A DNA stretch of 6,609 bases from SFDP01 sp051891855 (lineage in GTDB: Bacteria; Bacillota; Clostridia; Lachnospirales; Lachnospiraceae). Shown here one piece after another: positions 1 to 5,613 of the stretch. Under the pieces are notes generated by a model, which worked only from the letters and a program-made list of their open reading frames with translations, searched no databases and had not been told where the DNA came from. Within the stretch, counting starts at the first letter, position 1; every line of letters starts with the position of its first letter. The position numbers and the translations under genes were made by a program. The stretch is from positions 1 through 6,609 of the forward strand of contig JBJFFP010000054.1 in assembly GCA_051891855.1 (NCBI GenBank). The letters are read 5' to 3'.

Positions 1-12
1 AATCTTGGGCAT
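1..12 (-). CDS. rpmI: 50S ribosomal protein L35, first four codons only
   Basis: Only the start is in the window: on the minus strand the bases read ATG CCC AAG ATT, giving MPKI, the usual N-terminus of ribosomal protein L35 (MPK[IM]KTH...). A GGAGG ribosome binding site lies 8 bases upstream (about 21-25). It follows infC on the same strand after a 50-base gap that shows no terminator, so it should be co-transcribed with infC. In this family the next gene is normally rplT (L20), which would lie outside the window. The call rests on four residues plus the conserved infC-rpmI gene order. Confidence 0.85.
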
Positions 13-62
13 ATTTATATCCTCCTATACATAAGTTTTCAATCTATTCTAACCGATGAAGC

Positions 63-569
63 CTAACGCTTCTCGGTTAAAAACATGGTCATTGCACGGC
101 CCTCGACCTTAGGAGCCTTCTCCATTACACAAATATCGGATAAAGCCTCGGCAAAATCATCTAAGATATGTTTGCTGTTTGCCATATGTGCCATTTCCCT
201 TCCCCTGAATCGCAGAGTAATCTTAACCCGGTCTCCCTTTGAGAGGAACTTTCTGGCTGCATTAATCTTGGTATTCAAATCATTGGTATCAATATTAGGG
301 GAAAGCCGAATCTCCTTAACCTCTATGGTTCTTTGTTTCTTCCTAGCTTCCTTTTCTTTTCTGGAAAGCTCATAACGATACTTCCCATAATCCACAATCT
401 TACAAACCGGAGGCTTGGCTGTGGGAGCAATCTTGACCAGATCCAGTCCGGCTTCCTCAGCAATCTTCATAGCATCTCTGGAGGACATGATTCCTAACTG
501 TTCTCCGCCTTCACCAATCACTCGTACTTCTTTGTCTCTGATTTGTTCATTAATCATTAATTCGCTAAT
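63..569 (-). CDS. infC: Translation initiation factor IF-3, probable AUU start
   Basis: IF-3 binds the 30S subunit, keeps it apart from 50S and proofreads start codon and initiator tRNA choice. The reading gives 168 residues, the usual size. The N-terminal domain opens with INEQIRDKEVRVIGEGGEQL and carries the family stretch CKIVDYGKYRYE; a Lys/Arg/Glu-rich linker (KEKEARKKQRTIEVKEIRL) leads into the C-terminal domain with NTKINAARKFLSKGDRVKI and RFRGREMAH. Start choice: an ATG at 584-582 opens the frame further, but it overlaps the GGAGGG ribosome binding site and has none of its own. That GGAGGG lies exactly 7 bases before an ATT codon at 569-567, and the next ATG (557-555) is too far away (19 bases). 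ISELMINEQIR also resembles the N-terminus of Bacillus IF-3. AUU is the classic autoregulatory infC start known from E. coli. Expression is probably also controlled by the L20-type leader upstream. rpmI follows 50 bases downstream. Family is certain; the start is well supported but not proven. Confidence 0.95.
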   Translation of the reverse strand: MSELMINEQIRDKEVRVIGEGGEQLGIMSSRDAMKIAEEAGLDLVKIAPTAKPPVCKIVDYGKYRYELSRKEKEARKKQRTIEVKEIRLSPNIDTNDLNTKINAARKFLSKGDRVKITLRFRGREMAHMANSKHILDDFAEALSDICVMEKAPKVEGRAMTMFLTEKR

Positions 570-576
570 TGTCTTA

Positions 577-582
577 CCCTCC
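577..582 (-). promoter_or_regulatory. Ribosome binding site that selects the AUU start of infC
   Basis: GGAGGG on the minus strand lies 7 bases from the ATT codon at 569-567. The same bases form part of the upstream ATG-GAG-GGT codons, so that ATG cannot use this site. No other purine-rich site lies just upstream: the preceding bases are the T-rich TTTTGTTTTCTT. Confidence 0.8.
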
Positions 583-601
583 ATAAGAAAACAAAATAAA
601 T

Positions 602-629
602 AAAAAGTGGATAGTCACAGACTATCCAC
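602..629 (-). terminator. Intrinsic terminator (attenuator) in the infC leader
   Basis: A perfect 10-bp stem, GTGGATAGTC / GACTATCCAC, closes a 3-base TGT loop and is followed by TTTTTATTTATTTTG on the minus strand. It sits between the infC promoter and the infC start with no gene before it, which marks it as an attenuator and not an end-of-gene terminator. A second copy of ATAGTC at 668-663 could pair with the GACTAT of the 3' arm and so offers a simple competing structure. That alternative pairing is an inference. Confidence 0.88.
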
Positions 630-737
630 ATAAATTCCCATAGATTATCAAGCCATCTATTGGACTATTGACACCTGTAAGCCCGTTTGCCACAGGGTGA
701 GAGCGGATACTCTGCTTGCTGCGTCCTCTTCGAAACC
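602..737 (-). promoter_or_regulatory. L20-type ribosomal protein leader before infC-rpmI
   Basis: This roughly 135-base untranslated leader precedes infC and ends in an intrinsic terminator. In Firmicutes this position holds the L20 leader, where free ribosomal protein L20 binds the RNA and favours premature termination. The sequence shows a chain of hairpins: AGAG / CTCT around TATCCG; CACCCTGT / ACAGGTG (699-692 with 678-672, one bulged C) around an ACGGGC-containing loop; a stem CCAATAGAT / ATCTATGG; and then the terminator. The identification rests on position, size and architecture; individual L20-contacting bases were not matched to a covariance model. A short hidden gene is an unlikely alternative because no start codon with a ribosome binding site is evident. 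Confidence 0.72.
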
Positions 738-743
738 TCATAT

Positions 744-772
744 AGGTTATCATGATTTTGAGCTTACGTCAA
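744..772 (-). promoter_or_regulatory. Promoter of the infC-rpmI operon with A-tract upstream region
   Basis: On the minus strand, TTGACG (-35, 772-767) is followed after 17 bases by TAACCT (-10, 749-744), which carries the extended TGA just before it. The -10 hexamer is only moderately good; the extended TG and the near-perfect -35 support it. Just upstream lie two A-tracts (AAAAATAAAAAAAG) within the 24-bp tandem duplication, placed where an UP element would contact the RNA polymerase alpha subunit. Start of transcription is expected near 737. Confidence 0.65.
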
Positions 773-774
773 GG

Positions 775-822
775 TCTTTTTTTATTTTTCCTTAAAAGTC
801 TTTTTTTATTTTTCCTTAAAAG
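775..822. repeat. Perfect 24-bp tandem duplication over the DUF1540 stop codon
   Basis: Two identical 24-base units (775-798 and 799-822) lie head to tail. On the minus strand each unit plus its flank reads ACT TTT AAG GAA AAA TAA followed by AAAAAAG, which is the end of the DUF1540 gene (TFKEK-stop). The upstream unit holds the real stop; the second copy is in the same frame with its own stop, but is untranslated. The lower unit ends 2 bases before the infC -35 box. Confidence 0.95.
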
Positions 823-1120
823 TGCTGCAGCTGGTTTCTCTTCCGGTGTCTGCACCCATACCGCTGATTTCCACATGGTCTGCGGTACATTTATAATTTG
901 CATTATAAATACACTTTGCTGCTTCGCAATCAACGCTGATGGTCACACTGGGGTGGCTGGTGGCACTAACCAGGCTGTCCCCTCTCTTCTGGGAAAAGCT
1001 TTCACAACAGGTATCATCTGTACACTGCGCATGCTTGCCTCCCACCATAATATCCCCTTTGCAGCAGCACTTATCCTTATTATAGGTACAAGTATCCACC
1101 TGACATCTTAATTCTGCCAT
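806..1120 (-). CDS. Small Cys-rich protein with two DUF1540 domains
   Basis: A 104-residue protein with two copies of the DUF1540 pattern. Copy one spans about residues 5-42 (C6, C11, YN at 13-14, C18-C20, C33, C38, C39, F42). Copy two spans about 62-101 (C65, C70, YN at 72-73, C78, C98, STF at 99-101). The regular Cys spacing (C-x4-C-x6/7-C ... C) suggests metal binding, but the function of the family is not established. There is no signal peptide or membrane segment, so it should be cytoplasmic. The start at 1120 is fixed by AAGGAGG 7 bases upstream. It lies 117 bases after thrS on the same strand; the intervening bases show no convincing terminator (only a short CGCC-ATTCA-GGCG hairpin without a T-run) and no clear promoter, so thrS read-through is likely. 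The stop codon sits inside the 24-bp tandem duplication. Confidence 0.9.
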   Translation of the reverse strand: MAELRCQVDTCTYNKDKCCCKGDIMVGGKHAQCTDDTCCESFSQKRGDSLVSATSHPSVTISVDCEAAKCIYNANYKCTADHVEISGMGADTGRETSCSTFKEK

Positions 1121-1237
1121 TTTAACTCCTCCTTCATTCCTTATCGCCTGAATGGCGTTCTAAAGAGCAGTATGTTCTTTCCGGCAGAATCTTATTCATA
1201 TATAAAAGCTTTTTTTTCTGAATATCCCCCAAAATAC

Positions 1238-3208
1238 CTATGCCTGTTTTCCTTCCTCGGCTTCCTCTTCCTTACGAATTTCCTTAGTGCGGATTTCCCG
1301 ACAGATGGCGTCGATAAATTCATCCGGAGTTTTCTGACCTTCATCACCGGCAAAACGGCTTCTGACGGATACCAGCCCTTCCTCTTCCTCCTTCTGGCCC
1401 ACAACCAGCATATACGGAACCTTGGCCAATCTGGTTTCACGGATTTTATAACCGATTTTCTCAGAGCGGCTGTCCACGGTACAAAGGATGCCATTCTCTT
1501 TAAGCTGCTCTTCCACCTTGCGGGCATAGTCCATATACTTCTCGGAAATGGGCAGAACACGAACCTGTTCGGGACAAAGCCAGGTAGGGAACTTTCCGGC
1601 ATATTTTTCAATCAGCCATGCCAGGGTTCTTTCGTAGCAGCCCATGGAGGTTCTGTGGATAATATAAGGGCGTACCTTGTTACCATGCTCATCCACATAG
1701 TACATGTCAAACTGTTCTGCCAGCACCGCATCCCACTGAATGGTGATCATAGTGTCTTCCTTGCCGTAAACGTTTCTGGCCTGAATATCCACTTTAGGCC
1801 CATAGAAGGCTGCTTCTCCCTCTGCTTCCGTAAAGGGCACCTCCAGCTCCGTCAGGATTTGTCGGATATGACCCTGTGTTTCTTCCCAAACTTCTGCGCT
1901 TCCCACATATTTTTCCTTATTATTGGGATCCCATTTGGAAAGACGATAGGTTACATCCTCTGAAACACCCAAGGTATCCAGGCAATATTTTGCTAAAGCA
2001 AGGCAGCCCTTAAACTCTTCCACCATCTGATCCGGTCTTACAATTAAATGTCCCTCGGAGATGGTAAACTGGCGTACCCGGGTAAGGCCGTGCATTTCTC
2101 CTGAATCCTCATTTCTGAACAGCGTAGAGGTCTCACCGTAGCGAAGGGGCAGGTCTCTGTAGGATTTCTGGCTCGCTTTGTATACATAATACTGAAAAGG
2201 ACAGGTCATAGGACGGAGAGCGAAAACCTCTTTATCCTTTTCTTCATCCCCCAGTACAAACATCCCTTCCTTATAGTGATCCCAGTGACCGGAAATTCTA
2301 TATAAATCAGATTTGGCCATAAGAGGAGTTTTTGTACGGATGTACCCTCTCTTCTCTTCCTCATCCTCAATCCATCTTTGCATGGTCTGAATCATTTTTG
2401 CTCCCTTTGGCATTAATAGCGGAAGCCCCTGTCCGATAACGTCAACGGTAGTAAACAGCTCCATCTCACGGCCCAGTTTATTGTGGTCACGCTTTTTTAT
2501 ATCCTCCAGATGCTCCAGATATGCCGCCAGCTCTTCCTTTTTGTTAAAGGCTGTTCCATAAATTCTTTGCAGCATGGCATTATCGGAATTTCCTCTCCAA
2601 TATGCACCTGAGGAAGAAATCAGCTTAAAGGCCTTAATGTTTTTGGTACTCATCAGATGGGGACCGGCACAAAGGTCTATAAACTCTCCCTGCTGATAGA
2701 AGGAAATCACGGCAACCTCCGGTAAATCCCGGATCAGCTCCACCTTATAAGGCTCCTTTCGCTCCTCCATCAGCTTAATGGCCTCTTCTCTGGGAAGGGT
2801 AAATTTCTCCAGCTTTTTCCCTTCCTTTATGATTTTTTTCATTTCTGCTTCCAGCTTATCTAAATCCTCTCTGGAAAAGGGTGTATGGTCAAAATCATAG
2901 TAATAACCATTCTCTATGCTGGGGCCAATGGCCATTTTGGCATTCGGATACAGTCTTTTTACCGCTTCAGCCAATACATGGGAGGCAGTATGGCGGATTA
3001 CCTGCAGGCCCTCCTTATCATTGGCTGTGAGAATATTTAAGCTGCAGTCTTCTGTTAATTCTGTCCTAAGATCTACAACCTTTCCATTTACCTCACCTGC
3101 ACAGGCCATTCTGGCCAGGCCTTCACTTAAATCTGCAGCCACTTGGTAAACACTGACTGCGGCTGTATACTCCTTTACTGAGCCGTCTTTTAGCGTAATT
3201 TTTATCAT
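1238..3208 (-). CDS. thrS: Threonine--tRNA ligase
   Basis: This cytoplasmic class II synthetase charges tRNA-Thr with threonine. It has 656 residues, slightly above the family's usual ~640 because of a charged tail (KEIRKEEEAEEGKQA). Domain order: TGS (1-62); editing domain with H73-x3-H77 and C180-A-G-P-H184; catalytic core (about 245-545) with the three zinc and substrate ligands expected at C336 (MTCP), H387 and H518 (IIHR), motif 2 near 363-382 (LFRNEDSGEMHGLTRVRQF) and motif 3 near 514-528; anticodon-binding domain (about 547-645) with SRSEKIGYKIRE and LVVGQ. The zinc histidine lies in TISEGHLIV, where E. coli has a DDAHIFC-type sequence; this is probably a clade trait. The ATG at 3208 is preceded by AAAGGAG with 7 bases spacing. 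An in-frame ATG at 3298 would add 30 residues encoded by a palindromic repeat and is rejected. A T-box leader controls the gene. Confidence 0.98.
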   Translation of the reverse strand: MIKITLKDGSVKEYTAAVSVYQVAADLSEGLARMACAGEVNGKVVDLRTELTEDCSLNILTANDKEGLQVIRHTASHVLAEAVKRLYPNAKMAIGPSIENGYYYDFDHTPFSREDLDKLEAEMKKIIKEGKKLEKFTLPREEAIKLMEERKEPYKVELIRDLPEVAVISFYQQGEFIDLCAGPHLMSTKNIKAFKLISSSGAYWRGNSDNAMLQRIYGTAFNKKEELAAYLEHLEDIKKRDHNKLGREMELFTTVDVIGQGLPLLMPKGAKMIQTMQRWIEDEEEKRGYIRTKTPLMAKSDLYRISGHWDHYKEGMFVLGDEEKDKEVFALRPMTCPFQYYVYKASQKSYRDLPLRYGETSTLFRNEDSGEMHGLTRVRQFTISEGHLIVRPDQMVEEFKGCLALAKYCLDTLGVSEDVTYRLSKWDPNNKEKYVGSAEVWEETQGHIRQILTELEVPFTEAEGEAAFYGPKVDIQARNVYGKEDTMITIQWDAVLAEQFDMYYVDEHGNKVRPYIIHRTSMGCYERTLAWLIEKYAGKFPTWLCPEQVRVLPISEKYMDYARKVEEQLKENGILCTVDSRSEKIGYKIRETRLAKVPYMLVVGQKEEEEGLVSVRSRFAGDEGQKTPDEFIDAICREIRTKEIRKEEEAEEGKQA

Positions 3209-3226
3209 TTTCTTTCTCCTTTCTTT

Positions 3227-3278
3227 CTCTTCTTCTGCGAATAAGCAGATTCCTCTTCTTCTACGAATAAGCAGATTC
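3227..3278. repeat. 26-bp tandem direct repeat next to the thrS ribosome binding site
   Basis: Two 26-base units (3278-3253 and 3252-3227 on the minus strand) differ at one base (T versus C). Each begins GAATCTGCTTATTCG and ends AGAAGAAGAG. The second unit ends 7 bases before the GGAG of thrS. Each unit contains TCTGCTTATTCG, the exact complement of CGAATAAGCAGA at 3381-3370, so either copy could close the large leader hairpin. Confidence 0.95.
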
Positions 3279-3382
3279 GGAATGTAAACATTCCTCATTC
3301 GCGTTGCTCGTCAAGTGGATAAGAAGCACTTGGTAAGCAAGCTTCCAAGCTGCTTCTTATCCACTTGACTCTGCTTATTCGC
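3237..3382. repeat. 146-bp nested palindromic element in the thrS 5' untranslated region
   Basis: The outer ends are perfect 13-bp inverted repeats, GCGAATAAGCAGA (3237-3249) and TCTGCTTATTCGC (3370-3382). Nested within and touching the right end is a perfect 19-bp inverted repeat (3310-3328 and 3351-3369, GTCAAGTGGATAAGAAGCA and its complement) with a 22-base interior that extends pairing by CTTGG / CCAAG around one bulged base. A smaller GGAATG-TTTA-CATTCC hairpin lies near 3280-3295. The element starts 2 bases after the T-run of the T-box terminator and runs up to the thrS ribosome binding site. No coding sequence is evident. The shape suits a MITE-like or other dispersed palindromic repeat, or a large structured 5' untranslated region; copy number cannot be judged from one window. 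Confidence 0.85.
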
Positions 3383-3384
3383 GC

Positions 3385-3419
3385 AAAAAGTCCCTTACAC
3401 TGAAATCAGTGTAAGGGAC
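3385..3419 (-). terminator. T-box terminator of thrS
   Basis: GTCCCTTACACTGA and TCAGTGTAAGGGAC form a perfect stem of about 13-14 bp with a minimal loop, followed by TTTTT on the minus strand. The 5' arm's CCCTT can instead pair with the AAGGG that opens the T-box motif (3442-3438), which is the standard antiterminator switch. Confidence 0.95.
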
Positions 3420-3664
3420 GTCATTAACGCGGTTCCACCCTTATTACTTTATCTGAAGGGGCTAATGTTAGAAAACTCGGTCTGCAGATAAAGTCTCTCA
3501 TTCTTGATGATAACGGAATCACCGGCCCCGATTAAAAGGCACTCCGAGGTGGTCTTGGGATAATTCTTGATGAAGACGCTTTCAGCACCGTTGGCAAAAT
3601 TCCAAACGGACGTCTTTCTCTGGCATCCTTCCTTATCTTACTTTCCTCATCAACGTGTTGGTCT
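3385..3664 (-). promoter_or_regulatory. T-box riboswitch leader (tRNA-Thr responsive) of thrS
   Basis: A T-box leader senses uncharged tRNA: stem I reads the anticodon and the antiterminator binds the free tRNA 3' end, letting transcription continue into thrS. Seen here in order: a GATGAGGAAAGTAAG stem I start with the AGTA of the specifier-loop side (about 3651-3637); AGAGA (about 3619-3615); GCTGAAAGCGTCTTC (about 3586-3572); the specifier region with two adjacent ACC threonine codons (3553-3548); the T-box AAGGGTGGAACCGCG (3442-3428); and the terminator. The TGGA bulge predicts a tRNA-Thr with discriminator U. Which ACC is the specifier was not resolved by folding. Confidence 0.95.
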
Positions 3665-3670
3665 ACTGGT

Positions 3671-3699
3671 AGTTTAGTGCAAAAGAAAATTTTTGTAAA
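3671..3699 (-). promoter_or_regulatory. Promoter of the thrS T-box transcript
   Basis: TTTACA (-35, 3699-3694) and TAAACT (-10, 3676-3671) are separated by exactly 17 bases on the minus strand, giving a start near 3664, just before stem I. The -35 box begins 6 bases after the stop codon of the chemoreceptor gene, so promoter and upstream gene are packed end to end with no terminator in between. Confidence 0.75.
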
Positions 3700-3705
3700 G
3701 AGGAA

Positions 3706-5517
3706 TTATAAAATAAATTTTTGTACTTCCTCATCCTGCTTATGACTCAGGTCTACCAAATCGTCTGTATCCTTAAGACATTCCTGAATAGCTTCTGCCA
3801 CAATCTGCATTCCTGCACTGGTTTCTTCCGCTGATGCCGAACTTTCCCTTACAATATTACTGAGATTATTCATGGAATCAAAAACTACCGTTTTTAACTC
3901 ATCCAAAACCTTGGTCTGCTTCTCAATGGATTTTGCAGCCTCATCCACCGTTTTGATTTCGTTATACAAATTACGGAAGGATTCCTGTGTATCCTCCAGC
4001 TGCTGCTTCTGCTCTTTTACATTGACCTCCACTTCCTGCATCTTAACGGTGGATATCTCTGCATTGGAGGTAAGCTCCTTAACGATTACCTCAATTTCAG
4101 TTGCACTGGCAGCTGATTCCTCTGCCAGCTTTCTGATTTCTTCTGCCACAACAGCAAAGCCTCTTCCTGCTTCTCCCGCCCGGGCAGATTCTATACTTGC
4201 ATTTAAAGACAGAAGGTTGGTCTGGGAAGTAATACTTTTTATGATTTCCACCATTTTCCTAATGCGAACGGAAGATTCATTCGTCTGTTCAACCTGCTGG
4301 GATACAACCTGCATGGCTTCATTGGTTGTTTCTGTAATTCCATGCAGCTTATTAATACTTTCCCATGCTCCCTGTGAGTGCTTAATCATGGTATCTGCAG
4401 TAGTTCCCAGTCTATCTACCTCTTCCTTTTCTATATCAACAACATCCCCCAGAGCATGCACCTTTTGTACCACAGTTTCTGTTTCAGATGCCAAACCTTC
4501 TGCTCCTCTTGCAATTTCATCGATTGCTCTGTTTGTATTGTCAATGTTTCCTGTAATTTTATCAAAATTATCTCTGAACTCAGTGCTGCTGTGCTTTAAT
4601 TCCTGACTGCACTGACTGATTCCTCCGATAATTTCAGTAAGTGACTTCTGTAATGTCTCTAAAGACACGGCAATACTCCCCACCTCATCATTACGTTTAA
4701 CCAGCTTTTTATCCAGAGTAAATACCAAGTTACCCTGAGCCATTTTCTGAAGCTTTTCTTCTACCTCTCTGATTCCCTTAGTTACCCAGTATCCCAGCAA
4801 AACAGATACAACCAGAGAAATCAGCAATACTACAATGGTAAGAATGATATAGGAGAATATTCTTGACCGAAAAACTTCCTGAATTTCCTGATCTCTGGCC
4901 AGAATTTCTTCATTCATATCATCCACATAATTCCCTGTCGTTACAATCCAATTCCATGGTTCAAAGCCTTCCGAGTAGCTTATTTTGGGTGCTACTGTCA
5001 CTCCATCAGCTTTAGTAAAATAAAATTCATTATAGCCACCGCCACCAGCTGCTGACTTTACGATGTTCTGTATAATTTTTACTCCATTTTGATCCGTAAG
5101 CTCATAGCGGTTGTCCCCCTCCTGATCCGGAAGAATCGGGTGCATAATTAACGTATAATCTGTTCCGTCAATCCAGAAATAGCCAGAGCCGTCATCGCGG
5201 TATCGCATAATGCGAATTTCTTCCATTGCCTGCTTCTTCGCCTCCTGAACGGTCAGCTCTCCGCTCTGACTGCGCTCATAATAACTCTGCAGAACCGCAA
5301 TACAGGTCTGTACCTGCGATTTAATCTCCCTGTAGTAGCCCTGATTCATGGTTTCTGTATAAGTTTCAAGATGTGCTGACAAAGACTGTTTCAAATACTT
5401 GATTCCCAAAGCTCCCATACAGATCGATGCTCCAGCCGCAAGAAGGAAAATGACCAGTATCAAAATGGTGGTTAAACTGTTTAATATTATTTTTCTCTTA
5501 TCTTTTGTTCCTTTCAT
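3706..5517 (-). CDS. Methyl-accepting chemotaxis protein with extracellular sCache-like sensor
   Basis: A 603-residue transmembrane chemoreceptor that would pass ligand binding to the CheA-CheW kinase complex. Order: short basic N-terminus; membrane helix 1 (about 10-36); extracellular sensor (about 40-215) with the single-Cache signature GSGYFWIDGTDYTLIMHP (110-127), a DQNGV loop and GGGGYNEFYF; membrane helix 2 (about 219-244); HAMP (about 244-297, ending near DEVGSIAVSLETLQ); signalling coiled coil (about 300-600) with the conserved hairpin tip from IKSITSQTNLLSLNASIE through GRGFAVVAEEIRKLAE (426-466). There is no CheR-binding pentapeptide at the C-terminus (KFIL). Sensors of this type often bind small organic acids, but the ligand here is unknown. 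The start is supported by AAGGGG 6 bases upstream. No che or flagellar genes are adjacent. The gene ends directly at the thrS promoter with no terminator. Confidence 0.95.
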   Translation of the reverse strand: MKGTKDKRKIILNSLTTILILVIFLLAAGASICMGALGIKYLKQSLSAHLETYTETMNQGYYREIKSQVQTCIAVLQSYYERSQSGELTVQEAKKQAMEEIRIMRYRDDGSGYFWIDGTDYTLIMHPILPDQEGDNRYELTDQNGVKIIQNIVKSAAGGGGYNEFYFTKADGVTVAPKISYSEGFEPWNWIVTTGNYVDDMNEEILARDQEIQEVFRSRIFSYIILTIVVLLISLVVSVLLGYWVTKGIREVEEKLQKMAQGNLVFTLDKKLVKRNDEVGSIAVSLETLQKSLTEIIGGISQCSQELKHSSTEFRDNFDKITGNIDNTNRAIDEIARGAEGLASETETVVQKVHALGDVVDIEKEEVDRLGTTADTMIKHSQGAWESINKLHGITETTNEAMQVVSQQVEQTNESSVRIRKMVEIIKSITSQTNLLSLNASIESARAGEAGRGFAVVAEEIRKLAEESAASATEIEVIVKELTSNAEISTVKMQEVEVNVKEQKQQLEDTQESFRNLYNEIKTVDEAAKSIEKQTKVLDELKTVVFDSMNNLSNIVRESSASAEETSAGMQIVAEAIQECLKDTDDLVDLSHKQDEEVQKFIL

Positions 5518-5544
5518 CTTGATCCCCTTAAATATTATTTTTTT

Positions 5545-5553
5545 ATTGTATCA
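5545..5553 (-). promoter_or_regulatory. Possible extended -10 promoter of the chemoreceptor gene
   Basis: TGATACAAT on the minus strand is a good extended -10 element, 28 bases before the start codon. No convincing -35 box lies 17 bases upstream (TGTTCA at best), as is common for extended -10 promoters. No motility sigma (sigma-D type) sequence was recognised. Confidence 0.45.
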
Positions 5554-5613
5554 TGAATAATACAGATTGAACATAATTATGCTGCTTTTTTATAAAACAT
5601 AATTCTCTCGTAT

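Noticed and set aside
1141..1237. Terminator between thrS and the DUF1540 gene
   Set aside because: Only a short CGCC-ATTCA-GGCG hairpin is present and no T-run follows it on the minus strand; the AAAAGCTTTT run is too short and AT-only.
1172..1963. 263-codon open frame on the plus strand opposite thrS
   Set aside because: It lies wholly antisense to a highly conserved ThrRS region, has no ribosome binding site and no recognisable family.
3209..3298. N-terminal extension of ThrRS from an ATG at 3298
   Set aside because: The 30 extra residues are encoded by the palindromic and tandem repeats, are unlike any ThrRS N-terminus, and a proper ribosome binding site precedes the ATG at 3208.
3227..3382. 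CRISPR array
   Set aside because: The repeat units are directly adjacent with no spacers, only two copies exist, and there are no cas genes.
3872..4606. 244-codon open frame on the plus strand opposite the chemoreceptor
   Set aside because: It is a Ser/Thr-rich shadow of the signalling coiled coil; the minus-strand frame has clear conserved motifs.
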